Assembly: GCA_005281725.1 (NCBI GenBank)
Contig: SSBO01000013.1
Coordinates: 119,100 to 183,099 of the forward strand
Direction: 5' to 3'
Source: Wuchereria bancrofti
Taxonomy: Eukaryota; Nematoda; Chromadorea; Rhabditida; Onchocercidae
DNA length: 64,000 nt
Under the pieces are notes generated by a model. It ran no database searches. It saw nothing but the letters and a program-made list of their open reading frames with translations, and was not told the DNA's origin. Made by a program: the position numbers and the translations under genes. Shown piece after piece: positions 51,520 to 64,000 of this stretch (its first letter is position 1; every line of letters begins with the position of its first letter).

Positions 51520-53176
51520 ATTATTCCTATTTCTTTACTATTATATTAAAAGATATTTTTAACAGAATATTACATACTTATAAGTATTAATTTAAAAGAT
51601 TTGAAAAAATTTCTTTTATAATATTTAACATTTCAATGATTTCCACTCGTTTCTATTATTATCATTATCACAAAAATAATTCATTCATATCATTACCATT
51701 CATATCATTTCAGAAATAATTCATTTATATTACTTTAAAAAAAAATAGTTGCTGATATATTACTATCAGAACTATTTTTCCACCGTCTATTTTACTTTAC
51801 ATTCTTTCTAAAATTTATAACTCAATTGCTCTATTGTTGCTCCTTTTCATTCATTTTTTTTTTCTTTTTATGAAAAAAGTAATTTATTTTAATTTTTTCA
51901 ATTCTTCAAAAAAAAAAACTTTTGATGATGAAAAAGCTCATTTCTTGATGAAATCTCAAAATATTTGAGATATTATTCTTCCAATCAATCATATAAAATA
52001 CTCTGCTATTTCACATTTATTTCATTTTTGGTCATAAAAGATAAAAATGATTGATTACAAGCATTGTTTAAAAATAAATCAATTTATATTCAATTTTTTC
52101 ATCTTTCATTGGTCACTTATGATTATTTTAATACCTCAAATATTGTTCCTTTTTTTTACTTTTTCTTTCCCAAATTTTAACTGTTTTTGAGTTGTATATA
52201 AATGTCACTGAAGGTTATTATAATAACTGAAATTCTTATAAAATTTCAGTTTAATTTCAAAATGCAATGTTTGCATTTTTTTAAAGCTTTTTCCTAATTT
52301 TCCTTATTTTGATTTTTATTTTATTTCTATTTTCTTTTTTTTTTTAAATGAAAAAAAAAAGATAGAAAATTTTATCATACAACAACATTTGCATGTTTCA
52401 TTTATATTTTCTTTCTGTTCATCATAAAATATCTAAAATATTATGAAATAATTAGTTGAATTTTTGTTTTTTTTTTTTTTGTTAAAAAGAATTATTATTT
52501 TTGAAACATTTATCGATGTGACAAAATGTATTGCGCATAATAATAATTTGATTTTAATTTGATAGCAAAAATGTATCATACATATATGTTTATGATTGTT
52601 TAGATAGCACAGAGAAGAGCTGAGAGTATTTACTGGTGAAAGTAAATAAAAAAAGAATTGAAAAGATTTGATGGTATGACAATGGCAAAGTTAAAATGAC
52701 AACCACTTCCAGCATTTTGTGAAATTTGATTTTTAACGAAATATTAACAAATTATTCAATTTCAAACAATCTACACAAGAAGAATACATTGCGTGCTTCT
52801 TTTTCGTCTCAACATCGGGGAGAGAGGGACAGAGAGAGAGGCAGAGAAAGAGAGAGAGAGAGAGGGAGATTTTTGCAAAGATACGACAATAGAATGGATA
52901 AAAAAACGGTTAGTTTAAATTAATTATAATCAAATATTTACAATAAGTTGTTTTATAACATAATCAAAAGCAAATATTTATTGATTACAATAAATTATAA
53001 TCAAATATTTATAATAATTAAAACATAATCAAAATCGAAAATTATAGTGAATTATTATAGTCAAATATTTATAATTTTTAAACCAAAATCAAATATTTAA
53101 TTGTTTTAAAACATTAATGTGTAATAATTAATATTTAATTATTTGATGAAATCATTAGCTTTTTGTTCTAAATCCT
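51520..53176. repeat. exact direct repeat, right copy (contig overlap)
   Basis: Partner of 49862-51518. After it, sequence continues uniquely (AATCGTTAAAAAAATAC), while before the left copy sequence is also unique. The true genome probably contains one copy. Confidence 0.93.
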
Positions 53177-54263
53177 AATCGTTAAAAAAATACATGCTAA
53201 GAAGTCTAATACTAAAGTAAATAAGTTAGTAAATTTTATACAGGCAATATAACATATTAGCAATTAATGGTAATTTATAATAATCACAATTTGTAATTTA
53301 ATTTATTTCATTATTTAGTGTTTTTTTTTAAATTGTTATTTAATGTTTTCTGAAGTAAATTTTCATATTTACTATTTAACATAAAATTCAATCTTTTGAA
53401 AAAAAGGTTGATTTGTTCAATCTTTTCAGAAACAAAATTTCTTTTAAATGTTAGAACAAATAACTTTTTGAATGTTTTTACTCGTAATTATTTAGAAATA
53501 ATATGATATACATATAAAGTGTGAAATTCAATATTCTAATTTAATAATCTAATAAATTAAATTCGATCTATTAATCTTTTATAACTTTATTATTAATCTA
53601 AAAAAATGTTGTAACTTTAAATGATAAATTATTTAAAGTTAAATATTTTAAATGATATTTAGTTAGATTTGCAATGATAAATGATATTGTTCATATTATT
53701 TTTCTGCTAATATTATGAACAATTGTTTCTTATCGTTTTTCTCGATCAAATATAAATTTTATATTTACTACAAAACTTAGCATAAGATTTAAAGTTATCT
53801 ATGGAAAAAGCTAAAATGGAAAATTTGTTTGCATTCATTTTTTTTCCCATTAAATTATTTTTATTCTTTATATCTTTTGTGCTACCACTTAAATATTAGC
53901 ATGAATAATTCCTGTTCAAATAAAAATCCTTCAATTTAAAAAGTATTACAAATCAATTTTTTTAATGCCTTATAAGTAAGCATTAAGTATGATAACTATG
54001 GGCCTGAAACATGCATTCTTATTATAATGATATTACTGATGATATTATACCTGTAATATCAAGTAAAACTTTTTTAAGCATTACTACTCTACTTTTTTTT
54101 GAAGTATATTACTACTTTACTCTCTTTTAATATTAGTACTTTACTTTCATAATTTTAGTTTTATCTTTATGACATTCTTTTGAAATTTGCATGTAGTAGA
54201 CAAAAGTTTAAAATTTGTGATAGTTGGAATTTTTTTTTTGCTTCAAAATTGAGGAACGATGCA

Positions 54264-54297
54264 CATACACACACACAGACACACACACACGCACGTA
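54264..54297. repeat. CA microsatellite
   Basis: CACATACACACACACAGACACACACACACGCACG, a lightly interrupted (CA)n run. Confidence 0.9.
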
Positions 54298-55225
54298 GAT
54301 ATCGATATGTGTGTATCGGTAGAGACGGACAACTGTTGAAAACAAAAAAAAAGAAAAGAAAAGAAAAACCGGCAAAGAAACATTAGTTTGTTGAATAGAC
54401 TGATAATTTGATGTTATCTATCAAAAAAAGCACAAAGAGACGGAATGTGTTGTTCAAATAGACTAGCATATATCAGAGTAAAACAAAATATTTTAGCTAG
54501 TATTTTAAATTTCTATGAACAATTTGAATTACAATTACAATTGCTATTGTTAATTTGTTTATAAAAGAAACTTGAAATTTCTATCTTCATTTTTTTTAAA
54601 TAATTTATAAATTCTATTCATTTTCTAATCAATTTTTTTTATTGATTTGATTATTTGTAATTGCAAAATATAATTTGTATTAGTGACAAATAATATATTT
54701 CTTTCTACAATTGTTATCACCTAATTATTTTGAATACTTTTGTTGAAGCATTTACTTAGTTAAAAAATTACCGATTTGCAAATATAATTGTAACGAATCA
54801 ATAACATTTGTCATATTCTAGTTATTGTTGTTTCTCGAAAATTCTCGACAAAAAAAACACAAATGGTGATGAATAGCAACATGGATAATTCAGAATTGAA
54901 ATATAACTCGAATCATCAACATCGACCATTCTCTGAAACTAATATAAATTATTTGAAAATATTAAAATTTTTATCTTATCATCATGAATAATTTCAATAT
55001 TTCACTAAAAAATTATTATCATATATTGGTAAAATTACAATTATTTTAAATCATTATCATTGTCAATATAAACCATTAAAATTTTCACACTACTATTATC
55101 AACATAATTTTTATTATTATCAGCCAAATAATCTGATAAACTACCATTATCATCATCATTTACCACATAATTTTATGCACTGTACATTTTGCGCACTTTA
55201 TTCCAATGGATATATCGACCTACAG

Positions 55226-58200
55226 GAATATGCAAAAGAGCAAGAAGTGAAACATCGCCGTAAAATCATCCTACCTTGTGTTATTCCATGGGAATATGGT
55301 ACTAACAAATATGCCAGTCAAAAAGGTACCGGTGGTTTTGGTACCATCCGAAATGCCAGTAAGTTTCATTTTATAATTTTACAAAAAAAAACTTTTTTTA
55401 AAAAATTCATTAGTAATTTATCATTATTAGTATTATTAATTAAAATTTTCTCTTTTCTTTTTTGTTTTTCTGAACTGAATGTTTTTTTTTCAAATTTTTT
55501 GAACAAAAAAAAATGATATATGAATTTAAACGATGTAAATTTGTAAGAGTTAAAATTTTGTTATGTGAAAAAATAATCGTTTAATTATAAGATGATTTTT
55601 TTTATTCTTTAAAAATTCTCAAATATTTTATTCTTTTTCTGAATTAGATATTCTATTTTATATTTTGGCACCTAAAATTTTTACTGTTTACACAACAACA
55701 GTAAATAACCTCGACTTTTAAATTTTTAAGTGGGATTTTTTAATTTGCTAAGCAAAAGTTTTAGAATTTTTCAAAATTTCAAACCAGTTTTTTGAATTGA
55801 TTTGGTGTTCAATTAAGCATCACAATTGAATAAACTAAGTGTGCATATCATTTTCTTTTTTCAAATCTCAAATTTGTTAAATTTCTAAAGAAAAAAAAAA
55901 CGATTCATCCTAATCATTTGTGAATTATTAATTATTTATAGGAAAATTACTGATTAATAAAAGGTGCTTCAAAAAGATTTTTTTGTTCAAAAAGAAAAGA
56001 AAAAACAAAAAACCACTTGTTAATACATTGTTTACACAGATACGTTTAATTTAAAATCCATATCTTAGTATCAAATTATTTCAGAAAAAGTAGTATTGGG
56101 AAATTTTCAAAGATTCGTAAATGCATTTTTTACGATTTGGAATTTTGCAAGTTATTCTAATAAGTAATGCAAATATTCAACTAACAAATTTCATCGTTGA
56201 ATCAAGAAATAAACAATCATAATATGTTGATACTATTGATATAATTTTACATTAAAATGATAAGAAATTAACTACTGAAGCTGAAAGGTCAAGATTGCAA
56301 GTTTCAAACATTTTTTCAGATATGAAAAGAACAACTAATCAATTTAAATAAGTAAGAGATGATGAAATAAGCTTAATTTAGTATAATTTACAGTAGCAGA
56401 ATAAATCAATTTTATCATTTATTCACTTGAAATAATTTATTCAAAATTTTGGGACTCTTTTTTCTTCCTTTCTCCCTATTATATTATTTTAGAAAGAAAA
56501 AATAAAAATGAAATAATAAAATTTTTACAATTTTTTATAGCTGAAAAAAAGGAAAACACCCATGAACCATACTTTTTTTTTGTCAATTGAAAAGCTTAAA
56601 AAGAATGAAAATTCCCTCCACTTTTGATTTTATCTTTTAAAAGTTTTATTGCTTATAGAATATTGCATCAAATATAAATTTCAATATTTATACATATATA
56701 ATACATTTAAAATTTATTTTTTATACTGTTGTGGAAAAATTGATAATTTGTTGGATAATTTTAAAATGATCAAAATTATTTGAGTTATGCAAATCCTTTG
56801 CAAATAATATTTTAACTTTTTTGACTTAATGAACAAAATTAATATTTTTAAAAAATTTTTTTTGCAGCAACAACAATTAAATGCAGTAAACAATTAAGCG
56901 AAAGTAATGATGGTGTAGTACCATGGATGAATTGTCCTCAATTACGAGATAAGGAACTTGCATCGCAAGCAGGCCTTACACCATTTGGTGGAATTCGAGA
57001 ACATGCTATTAAGGTACAGGATAAGGTATGCATTCACAAACATACTTTTCATCTATTAATTTAAAATTAATCATAAGTTATCAACAATTATAGATATAAA
57101 TTATTACGCTAGGTTTTCTAGTGATAAGTTGTTAGTAATCATCGATATAAATGACTTTATTAGGTTTTTATTCCTCACTGATAAGTTGTTAGTAATCATT
57201 GATATAAATGATATCGTTTATCATTTTTCTTCTCTTTCACAAAATGTCAAAATCCCTACAACATTTCATTTTTTTAGTGTTTCCTTTTTCTCACTGTCAA
57301 ACTAATTTAGAACTGAAATGTTTTGCTCATTAATGATATTTCTTACGAATGCTCTGTAATTTATATTTAAAATGAAAAATTATGATATCAGACAGTTAAC
57401 ATCGATAGCACTGAGTGAATGATAATAGTGTTAAATTGATTGATTAATCAAATGATATAAATTATCATTGACTGATTGTGTAATCAATCCATAAAAAAAA
57501 AATTTTTTTCTTCAGCAATATCATGTAATCAGTCCATAACTTAAATGAAATCTGAGATAATAGCACTTAAAAAAGTGTTAAAATTTAAAATGATTGAGAT
57601 CAGGTAATCAGAACAAACATGTATGATAATTGATTTAACTGCAAATTAAAATATTGTAAGATTAATTTACGACGTTTTTTCTTCAGCAATATCATTTTCA
57701 ATAGATTCCGTTATGAAAAAATTATACTTTTAAAGATTTAGGGTTAAAGTTTTAATTTATTTTAAATTATAATTTAGTTTATAATTCTATGATAGTTTCT
57801 GCAAGAGAAATATATTTTAGGAAGGTGAAAAGAAAAAAGATATCAATAAAATTGTTGGTGATCAGACTAGCGAAAGTATATTGAAAATTTGGTCACAAGC
57901 AAATCCTGATGCTAAAAATGGTCAACTCTTTGGTAATGTTTCAAGATTTTAAGACTTAAAAAGATTTTAAAAAAATAAATTAGAAAAAAAGGGTTTAAAA
58001 AAATGCTTCAAGATTTTAAGATTTAAAAAGAACGGTGAAGAAAGGAATTAAATTTAAGAAATCAAATATTATTCCATATTACTTATTTACTTTATTTTCA
58101 CTTATAAAATGTTATTTGGTTATGTTTTTAATTGTAATTATTAAAATATTCAGGAAAGCATCGAGATGCTGTAATGGAAGTGAAAGGTGGTCGAAAATTT

Positions 58201-59096
58201 AGTCAAAAAGAATTAAATGCTAGTCGAGCAGCTATACCAAAATTTCAGGATCCACGTGAAACTTTAGCAGCTAAAGCAAAGAAAGCTAATAATGTAAGTT
58301 TTTTAATAAAAAATTGCTAAAGAAATAACTAAAATTTGTTGTGTTGTAATTTGTACTCCTAAAGTATAACAAAAAAGAAATGTTATGTTAGCACTTAATT
58401 TTGCCAAAAAAATGTAAGTAAATATTTAGAAAGAAATAAAAATAAAACTTGATTTTGTAATTATGGTAAAAAAATTAAATATTATCTATAAAGCGATTTG
58501 CACTCATTTTAATTGCTAATATATATGTTTTAGATTCGTTTTAATGGATTAATAAATAATAAGCAACAAAAAATAATTAAGCAAATTAAAAATGAAAAAA
58601 AGGTTGGTGGTGATATCATGGATTCGCATTATATGCCTTGGATTGGTGGACAAGTAAAATGATTTACTTTAATCTTCATATTTAATTAGCTTTATATTTA
58701 ATTAATTTTCAAATAGCATTGTTGTTGTGCTGTTTTTTCTTTCCCTCTCACTTTTTTTTGGAGTTTTATATAAAAAGAAGAAATTTAAGTAAATATTTAG
58801 AAAGAAATAAAAATAAAATTTAATTTTGTAATTTTGATAAACTATTTAACGAAAAAAAAATCATATCACTTATCATATGATAGGTATTTTTTTAGGTAAC
58901 GCTACAATCACAGCCACATCAGGATGACATTCAAATGTCACATAATATCATCACAAAATCTAAATCATATTTTGATCGAGTGATGAGTGAAAGTAAATAT
59001 GGAATTGAGAAAGTAATGGAAACAAAAGTACAATGCCATCAAAAGCGAAAAGGAAATGGAACGATGGACGAGAAACTTAAATTTGATGAAAGATAG
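55226..59096 (+). CDS. calponin-like repeat protein (5' end not found)
   Basis: Calponin-type repeats bind actin filaments; nematodes have several such muscle proteins. Six exons: 55226-55358, 56868-57025, 57821-57932, 58154-58293, 58534-58653, 58896-59096, in phase to a TAG, 287 residues visible. Repeat-like segments are IPWEYGTNKYASQKGTGGFG (first exon) and ELASQAGLTPFGGIREHA (second exon); VVPW and MPWIGGQ resemble the W/P start of further repeats. The rest is Lys-rich and unlike any domain I know. I see no calponin-homology domain. The first listed exon is taken from a CTACAG acceptor; an in-frame Met at 55175 could alternatively be the start, but the sequence upstream of the acceptor has noncoding composition. 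It could be a divergent member of the UNC-87/CLIK group. Confidence 0.75.
57105..57217. repeat. two-copy tandem repeat within an intron
   Basis: AGTGATAAGTTGTTAGTAATCATCGATATAAATGA and CACTGATAAGTTGTTAGTAATCATTGATATAAATGA, with shared TTAGGTTTT to the left; unit about 64 bases. Confidence 0.8.
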
Positions 59097-59349
59097 AAAA
59101 GAATTAACGAAGTACAAATGGAAGATAAAAAGTGAACAGCTGTGATATATGAGAAGAATATGTGGTGGATAAGATTTAATTGATAAATAAATTCATTTTA
59201 TTATTAGCAATTATAGGTAAGCATAAATTTACTGATTTGATTAATCTGATATTGAATGATTAATTATTCAGCTCATCAAAATTTTTTTACTTATTTTTTT
59301 GGAAGTATTTTTATAAACAGTTTGATTTTATTGAGTTAATTCTTTATTT

Positions 59350-59465
59350 GCAATTATTTAGTTAATTGATTTGGAACTATTGTTTGCCATTATTTAATCA
59401 ATTGATTTGGAATTGCTGTTTATCATTATTTAATTAATGGGTTTGGAATTATTGTTTGTCACCAC
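59350..59465. repeat. three-copy tandem repeat (about 40 bases)
   Basis: Units built on ATTATTTA(G/A)TTAATTGATTTGGAA(C/T)TATTGTTTG, repeated three times with a few changes. Confidence 0.8.
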
Positions 59466-60930
59466 TCAGTTCCTTTTTTCAGATGTCACCTATTGTTTGT
59501 TTTTCTTTTGTTTATATTACACTTGTCAAAATTATGTGAGGGGGTCATATGAAGAAGTGGCCTTGTTATTATCCTTTAATGTGAATTTGTAATCAAATTT
59601 TTTGCATTTTTTTTTTTTTGTATAAATCAAATATATCACTCACAATGTATCCTTTAATATTTAATAAAAGCTAATTTTAAATTTAAAATTTTAGATTATT
59701 CTCTCTCATCTTTCTTCTGCTGTATATGTTTGCTTATTCATTTTAATGTAGCTGATTTGTATTCACTTTTATGATATATTATATTTAAATTTATCACTTT
59801 TTCATATCATAATGGATTAACATATAATAAAAAATTATAAATTAAATTCCAAATATTTAGTTCATTTTAATTTCATTTCTTTTAGAAAAAATTGAATTCT
59901 TTTTGTAAAAAAAGAATTCAACTTGTATTGTAAAAAAAAAGTTGAATTATGATGTAAATTAGAAATGAAGTAAGGCAAAGCACTTTAAGATATAAATTTC
60001 AACCAAATTAAAAAAATCACTATTATTGCTTATCATAATAAAATTGTGAAAACAAAACTAATCACAACAAAATTGCAAGAAAAAAACAAAAAACGAAAAA
60101 TTGAAATATGAAAGAAACCTGAAAAAATTTAACATCATTACATCTTCAGTCTGTTTTTGTGGGTCAGTTCAAAAGTTTCACGATATACCTTCCAAAGATT
60201 TCCAATAACTACTTACTACCCAGTTACCCATTGTTGTATAAAATATATCTTTTTGTCGCAGAACTTTTTTCCAAAGAAAGAAAAAAATCTGATAATTAAT
60301 TAGTTTAATTAATTGCTAATCGATAATTTGAAAGAGAATTGTTTACATTCAAACGATACACATGCGTTTCTGATGTGTTGATCTAGCAGAAGTAATTTGT
60401 TGAAGTAACTAAATAGTGTCGCTGTATCGTTATTCTTCAAATTTTTTTTTTTAGAAATAACTTACAAAGGTATTTCCCGCAAGGTTTCTATTTTTTGGCA
60501 ATCGATTTTTTTCATTTTTCTCATTGATATCAAATAAATCAATAATTGCTTGACCATATGAAGAGACTTAAGCGCCTCATTTCCTTTCCAACTATAATTA
60601 TTCTTTTCAAATGATATTGCATTTATCTCTCTTTTTGTGCTTTATTTCTGTGAAATTTTTTGTATATTTTGCATATTTGCATATATATTTCAGAAAAAAA
60701 ATTTTTTTCAATTTTAAATTTATGAAACAAATATTTGTTTCTTTTCTTTTTTTCTTTTGGGATAGTTTTTTTCTCATTTTTATCATCATATGTGTTAAAT
60801 CTATATTTAAAAAAAATTTTTTTTTTCATTTAGGCAATAAAGAAAAAATAGAAAATAATAGTAATCGATGGAAAAGAAAATTTTAGACAATAAATTTAAC
60901 TTTTATAGAATTTAGTGAATGGTATCATAA

Positions 60931-60975
60931 CAATAATAGTAATAATAATAATAAAAATAATAATAATAATAAAAG
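60931..60975. repeat. AAT triplet microsatellite
   Basis: CAATAATAGTAATAATAATAATAAAAATAATAATAATAATAAAAG, an interrupted (AAT)n run. Confidence 0.85.
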
Positions 60976-62124
60976 TCAGATTTTCTCATAGGTGTCAATT
61001 TTTTGTTTTTGATTTCCGATGTTTCTCAAATCAACTTTATTTTAATTAAAAATTATATATTAACTAAAAATTACTGATATTTTAAAAATTTTTGTTGCTC
61101 AATTTGTCCGAAATAAAGCAGCTATTTTTTATAGTTACTAATAATGAAAAAATAATAGAAATTGAAATGAACTATTGTTTTTAGCTTTAAAATTGTAATT
61201 TTCTTGAAGCATACACTTGTGGACATAAGCGTGTATTTTCACTATCATTTATCAATGTTAAGATGAAAAGCAATTCAATTTATCATTAACCATATGGTGT
61301 TATTAGCTATCACAATCTTTACGTCAATGCTATTTATCGTTGTTTGAATTTTAATCAAATTTAAGCATTCATTTTTTTTTTTTTTTTGGCTATTTGCTGC
61401 GTTATTGAAGTAGAATTTACTGAGCTAATTAAACTTTTATTATTTAAACAGAAGTTAATTTTTAGCGTGCAAAAAGATAGCTATAATTTTCATTTAGAAA
61501 TTACATTTGCTTCTAATTAGATTTATAAGTAGGAGGTAATTATTAAACTTTTATTATTAAACTTTAATTAAACTTTTATTACATCATGCTATTCAGAAAT
61601 GTATCCAAACATGGATGTTTTGATTGCTAGAATTTTTTTCTTTGTTAAATTCGGTATCATAAAGAAAAAAAAAGGATTGACGATTAAAACCACAAAGCTA
61701 AGCTTACATATGTGACATTCAGCTATTGCTTATATGCATGAATGAAGCATATGAATAAAAATGGATTAATTTTTTTTCAAGCATTTTGCATTATTTTCTT
61801 AGAAAATATAAATTTTGCTATTTGCTAGGGTTTTCAAAAAGGAAAATTATCTTACTGAATTGAGCGATAACTTTTACTTTATAGACTTTTTTTTAATACA
61901 TTTAATGTGCAACAATTATGAATAAGTAATCATCGCTTGTATCATTAACTCTGATAAAATCTTGCATTTAATCATTCAAATATTTTGGCCTTACTTTAGA
62001 GACCATAGCAGATGAAAAGGCCTAAATAACTGAGACATTCATTATACAATTATATTGGTTTGTGGAATTTGATGTAAATAGAGGAAGAATTATTGAAAAT
62101 GAATGTCTCAGATCATTTAGGTTC

Positions 62125-62178
62125 AATAGATCATCAGGCATAATAGATCATCAGATGCAATAGATTATCAGGTGCAAT
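62125..62178. repeat. short tandem repeat (about 17-18 bases)
   Basis: AATAGATCATCAGGCAT, AATAGATCATCAGATGC, AATAGATTATCAGGTGC in series. Confidence 0.8.
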
Positions 62179-62269
62179 ATTTTATATACATACGATAAGT
62201 ATATCAAACAGTTTTACAGGACAATGGTCATTGTTACATGGTATTTTTCATTCCTATATTTAATTACAG

Positions 62270-64000
62270 TTTTATCTGATACTCTCAATGAAGCAGGAGA
62301 ATCAGGTATCAATATGAATGCAAAATCACATGTTAAAATATAAACATTAAAGAAATTAAATGTTAATATGAATAATTATTTATTCCTTTTGCTCGTTTTT
62401 CTTTTTTAATTGTAAAGAATTAATTGATTTTTTTTTAATTGCGAAAGATTAATTGAAAAAACTAGGATCTTTGGTGCTGGATAGCGAAATTGCGAGCATG
62501 GTGAATAAGTTTCGGGAACAAGATGTCAATAAAATTGATAATGGAAAAATAATTCTGGATTATCAGGGACATACGGTAACTCATGATCCCACTGATAACG
62601 CCCAAAGAAGGTTATCACTACTGAAGAACTTTTTTACTGGAAAAATTATCGACGAAGAGAAATGAAGTGAAGAAATGCAAACGAACATTTCTGCATTTTA
62701 AATTGCATAAATATTATTTTCCTGCATTTTTTCCATAACGAATTTCATGATTAATTACAGAAATTAAAAAAAAAAAAACTTTTGCTGACCATATATCCAT
62801 CCCTTTATGATATTAGACTTGTAAAATATCTTTATCATTACCGATTTCCATTATATTACTCAACTGTGATTAGTCATAAAATTCACTATAGGAATCATAA
62901 TTGATAACAATAGAGAACCTTCCGAAATTTTCAAACTTTATTTTAGTTGAGGACATTTTAGCAATTATTCGTAAGTTGTAATCCACAAAGAGATCACTGA
63001 TTTAATTGCTTAATGCGAACGGAAAACTGTTGTATGAAATTTATTGTTTCAATAGAACTTTTGCAGTTCTTTAATTGAAAATTTGGTAACGGTCGCTTTT
63101 TAGGTTATTTAAATGGGTAGATCCAGTCTCACTGAAAAAGGATACATTCCGAAAGTGGATTGCTCTGAGTAATGAATACCATTCAGAAATTGGCGTTAAA
63201 GAGAATTCTTTAACGGTATTAATTTGGCTTATTTAAATCTTGGGTATTTGCTGAACTTCTTTTTAATTACAATAAAATGTTAAATATAAAAGTGACTGGA
63301 AAGAAAAATGAGTAAATGTTTCTATTAAAATTTCAAAAAAAAAACACGCAATTTAAACAATATTACGATATAGAGTTAGATTTTATTATAAAATTATAAA
63401 GTTTTCTATTTGTCAAAAAATGATATTTTCAGAAGAATAGAGCTATTGATGATTTTCTTGATGCGGTCTTTAATACCACTGTGTGGGAAAGTCTTTATCA
63501 ATTTCTGCAGCGAAAAGGTGAAATGTATTTCAAATATTGTGAACAATTCCAAATAAATATTTTAATTTGAAAAATAATGAAATAACAATTGCTGAAATTT
63601 AAGGTCATCCATATTCAAAAAACCTACAAACATTCCGAGCTAAGATTAAACAATTATGGTTTGCGGAATATTCAAGGAGTAAAGGTTACAGTTCATCTGG
63701 ATTCAAGCATGTTTTTATGGGAGAGGTATTCTTTTAATCATAAGTTTCACAATAAAATTTAGTTGCTTAAACACAATCAGTTCAACAATTTCTCATTATC
63801 GTGCTTTATCATTTATCACTCGTTACTGATAATATAATTTCACACTGAGCATTACATTATTAGCTTCAATTTTCCATTTAATCCATTTCAATCTGGCTAA
63901 CGATAAAACGGATCACCTGCTTCTTTTTTTTTTTAATTTTGACGAAAATTTGAATAATTAGAATTTAGCACAGAGATGGTGAAGTGAGTGGAATGCATTC
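62270..64000 (+). CDS. EndoU/XendoU family endoribonuclease (both ends incomplete)
   Basis: EndoU enzymes cut RNA at uridines, leaving 2',3'-cyclic phosphate ends. Six exons are visible: 62270-62305, 62466-62610, 63104-63215, 63433-63517, 63604-63725, and 63969 to the window edge, all in matching phases. Family marks: REQDVNKI in the N-terminal part, LFKWVDPVSLKKDTFRKWIA with NEYHSEIGVKE, DDFLDAVFNTTVWESLYQFL, then KIKQLWFAEYSR and YSSSGFKHVFMGE, and finally HRDGEVSGMH. His in GFKHVF and His in SGMH correspond to the two catalytic histidines of XendoU; the catalytic Lys would lie past the window. The last acceptor was chosen as TTTAG before CAC because the alternative CACAG would give an early stop. 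The start exon is not seen. The weak acceptor at 62465 (AACTAG) is the least certain junction. Confidence 0.88.

Larger units (their letters stand above)
45571..55225. other. long repeat-rich gene-poor region
   Basis: About 9.6 kb with no exon I can support. It contains ATT/ATC-rich triplet arrays, GA and CA microsatellites, several short tandem repeats, and an exact 1657-base direct repeat flanking an N at 51519. The missing first exon(s) of the calponin-like gene may lie in its right part. Confidence 0.5.
59097..62269. other. intergenic region between calponin-like gene and EndoU gene
   Basis: No gene recognised. It contains a three-copy tandem repeat at about 59350-59465, an AAT-triplet tract at 60931-60975, and a short AATAGATCATCAG repeat at about 62125-62178. 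The first exon(s) of the EndoU gene, expected to carry a signal peptide, may lie in its right part. Confidence 0.5.

Noticed and set aside
60607..60886. Overlapping open frames on both strands rich in Lys or Phe
   Set aside because: Typical chance frames in A/T homopolymer-rich DNA; no splice context or domain.

Overview
The window looks like chromosomal DNA of a parasitic nematode, most likely a spirurid/filarial worm. It is very AT-rich. The genes are built from many small exons separated by short AT-rich GT..AG introns with TTTCAG-type acceptors, and several start codons sit 3-20 bases behind a lone acceptor, as expected for spliced-leader trans-splicing. All products are eukaryotic housekeeping proteins. 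I read splice sites by eye; for five genes (cyclin H, the 21-exon zinc-finger gene, ELP4, MTG1, MPPA) every exon phase closes exactly to the stop codon. Species assignment is inference.

Layout: 1-5573 no gene. Cyclin H (minus, 5574-7938). ZNF800-like zinc-finger gene copy A (minus, 10434-15930) with a gene-free 5' flank (to 20848). ELP4 (plus, 21754-23350) and mitochondrial GTPase MTG1 (plus, 24053-26058). A CPYC glutaredoxin (minus, 26802-28171) directly downstream of, and splice-compatible with, a selenoprotein-S/VIMP-like membrane protein (minus, 28311-29092). A decayed glutaredoxin exon and a decayed zinc-finger exon (31257-31680). ZNF800-like copy B, lacking its last three exons (minus, 31815-36562), followed by the same 5' flank (to 41478). 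Mitochondrial processing peptidase alpha (minus, 41906-45570). A long repeat-rich gene-poor stretch (45571-55225) that contains an N at 51519 with an exact 1657-base repeat on both sides, i.e. an unmerged contig overlap. A calponin-like repeat gene (plus, 55226-59096). The first part of an EndoU/XendoU ribonuclease gene (plus, 62270 to the window edge).

The most striking feature is the A/B duplication at 11.2-20.8 kb and 31.7-41.5 kb. Three blocks (about 1.65, 1.3 and 5 kb) look base-for-base identical or nearly so, introns included. They alternate, with sharp borders, with blocks that are clearly diverged in exons as well as introns. All 18 exons retained by B stay in frame. This patchwork is what repeated gene conversion between old tandem copies would leave; a repeat-collapse error in assembly is the competing explanation, and the window contains one certain join artefact. 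The second point of interest is a possible VIMP-glutaredoxin fusion or a very tight two-gene operon.

The genes do not form one pathway. They cover transcription/cell cycle (cyclin H), tRNA modification (ELP4), mitochondrial ribosome assembly and protein import (MTG1, MPPA), ER/redox (VIMP-like, glutaredoxin), muscle/actin (calponin-like) and RNA cleavage (EndoU).
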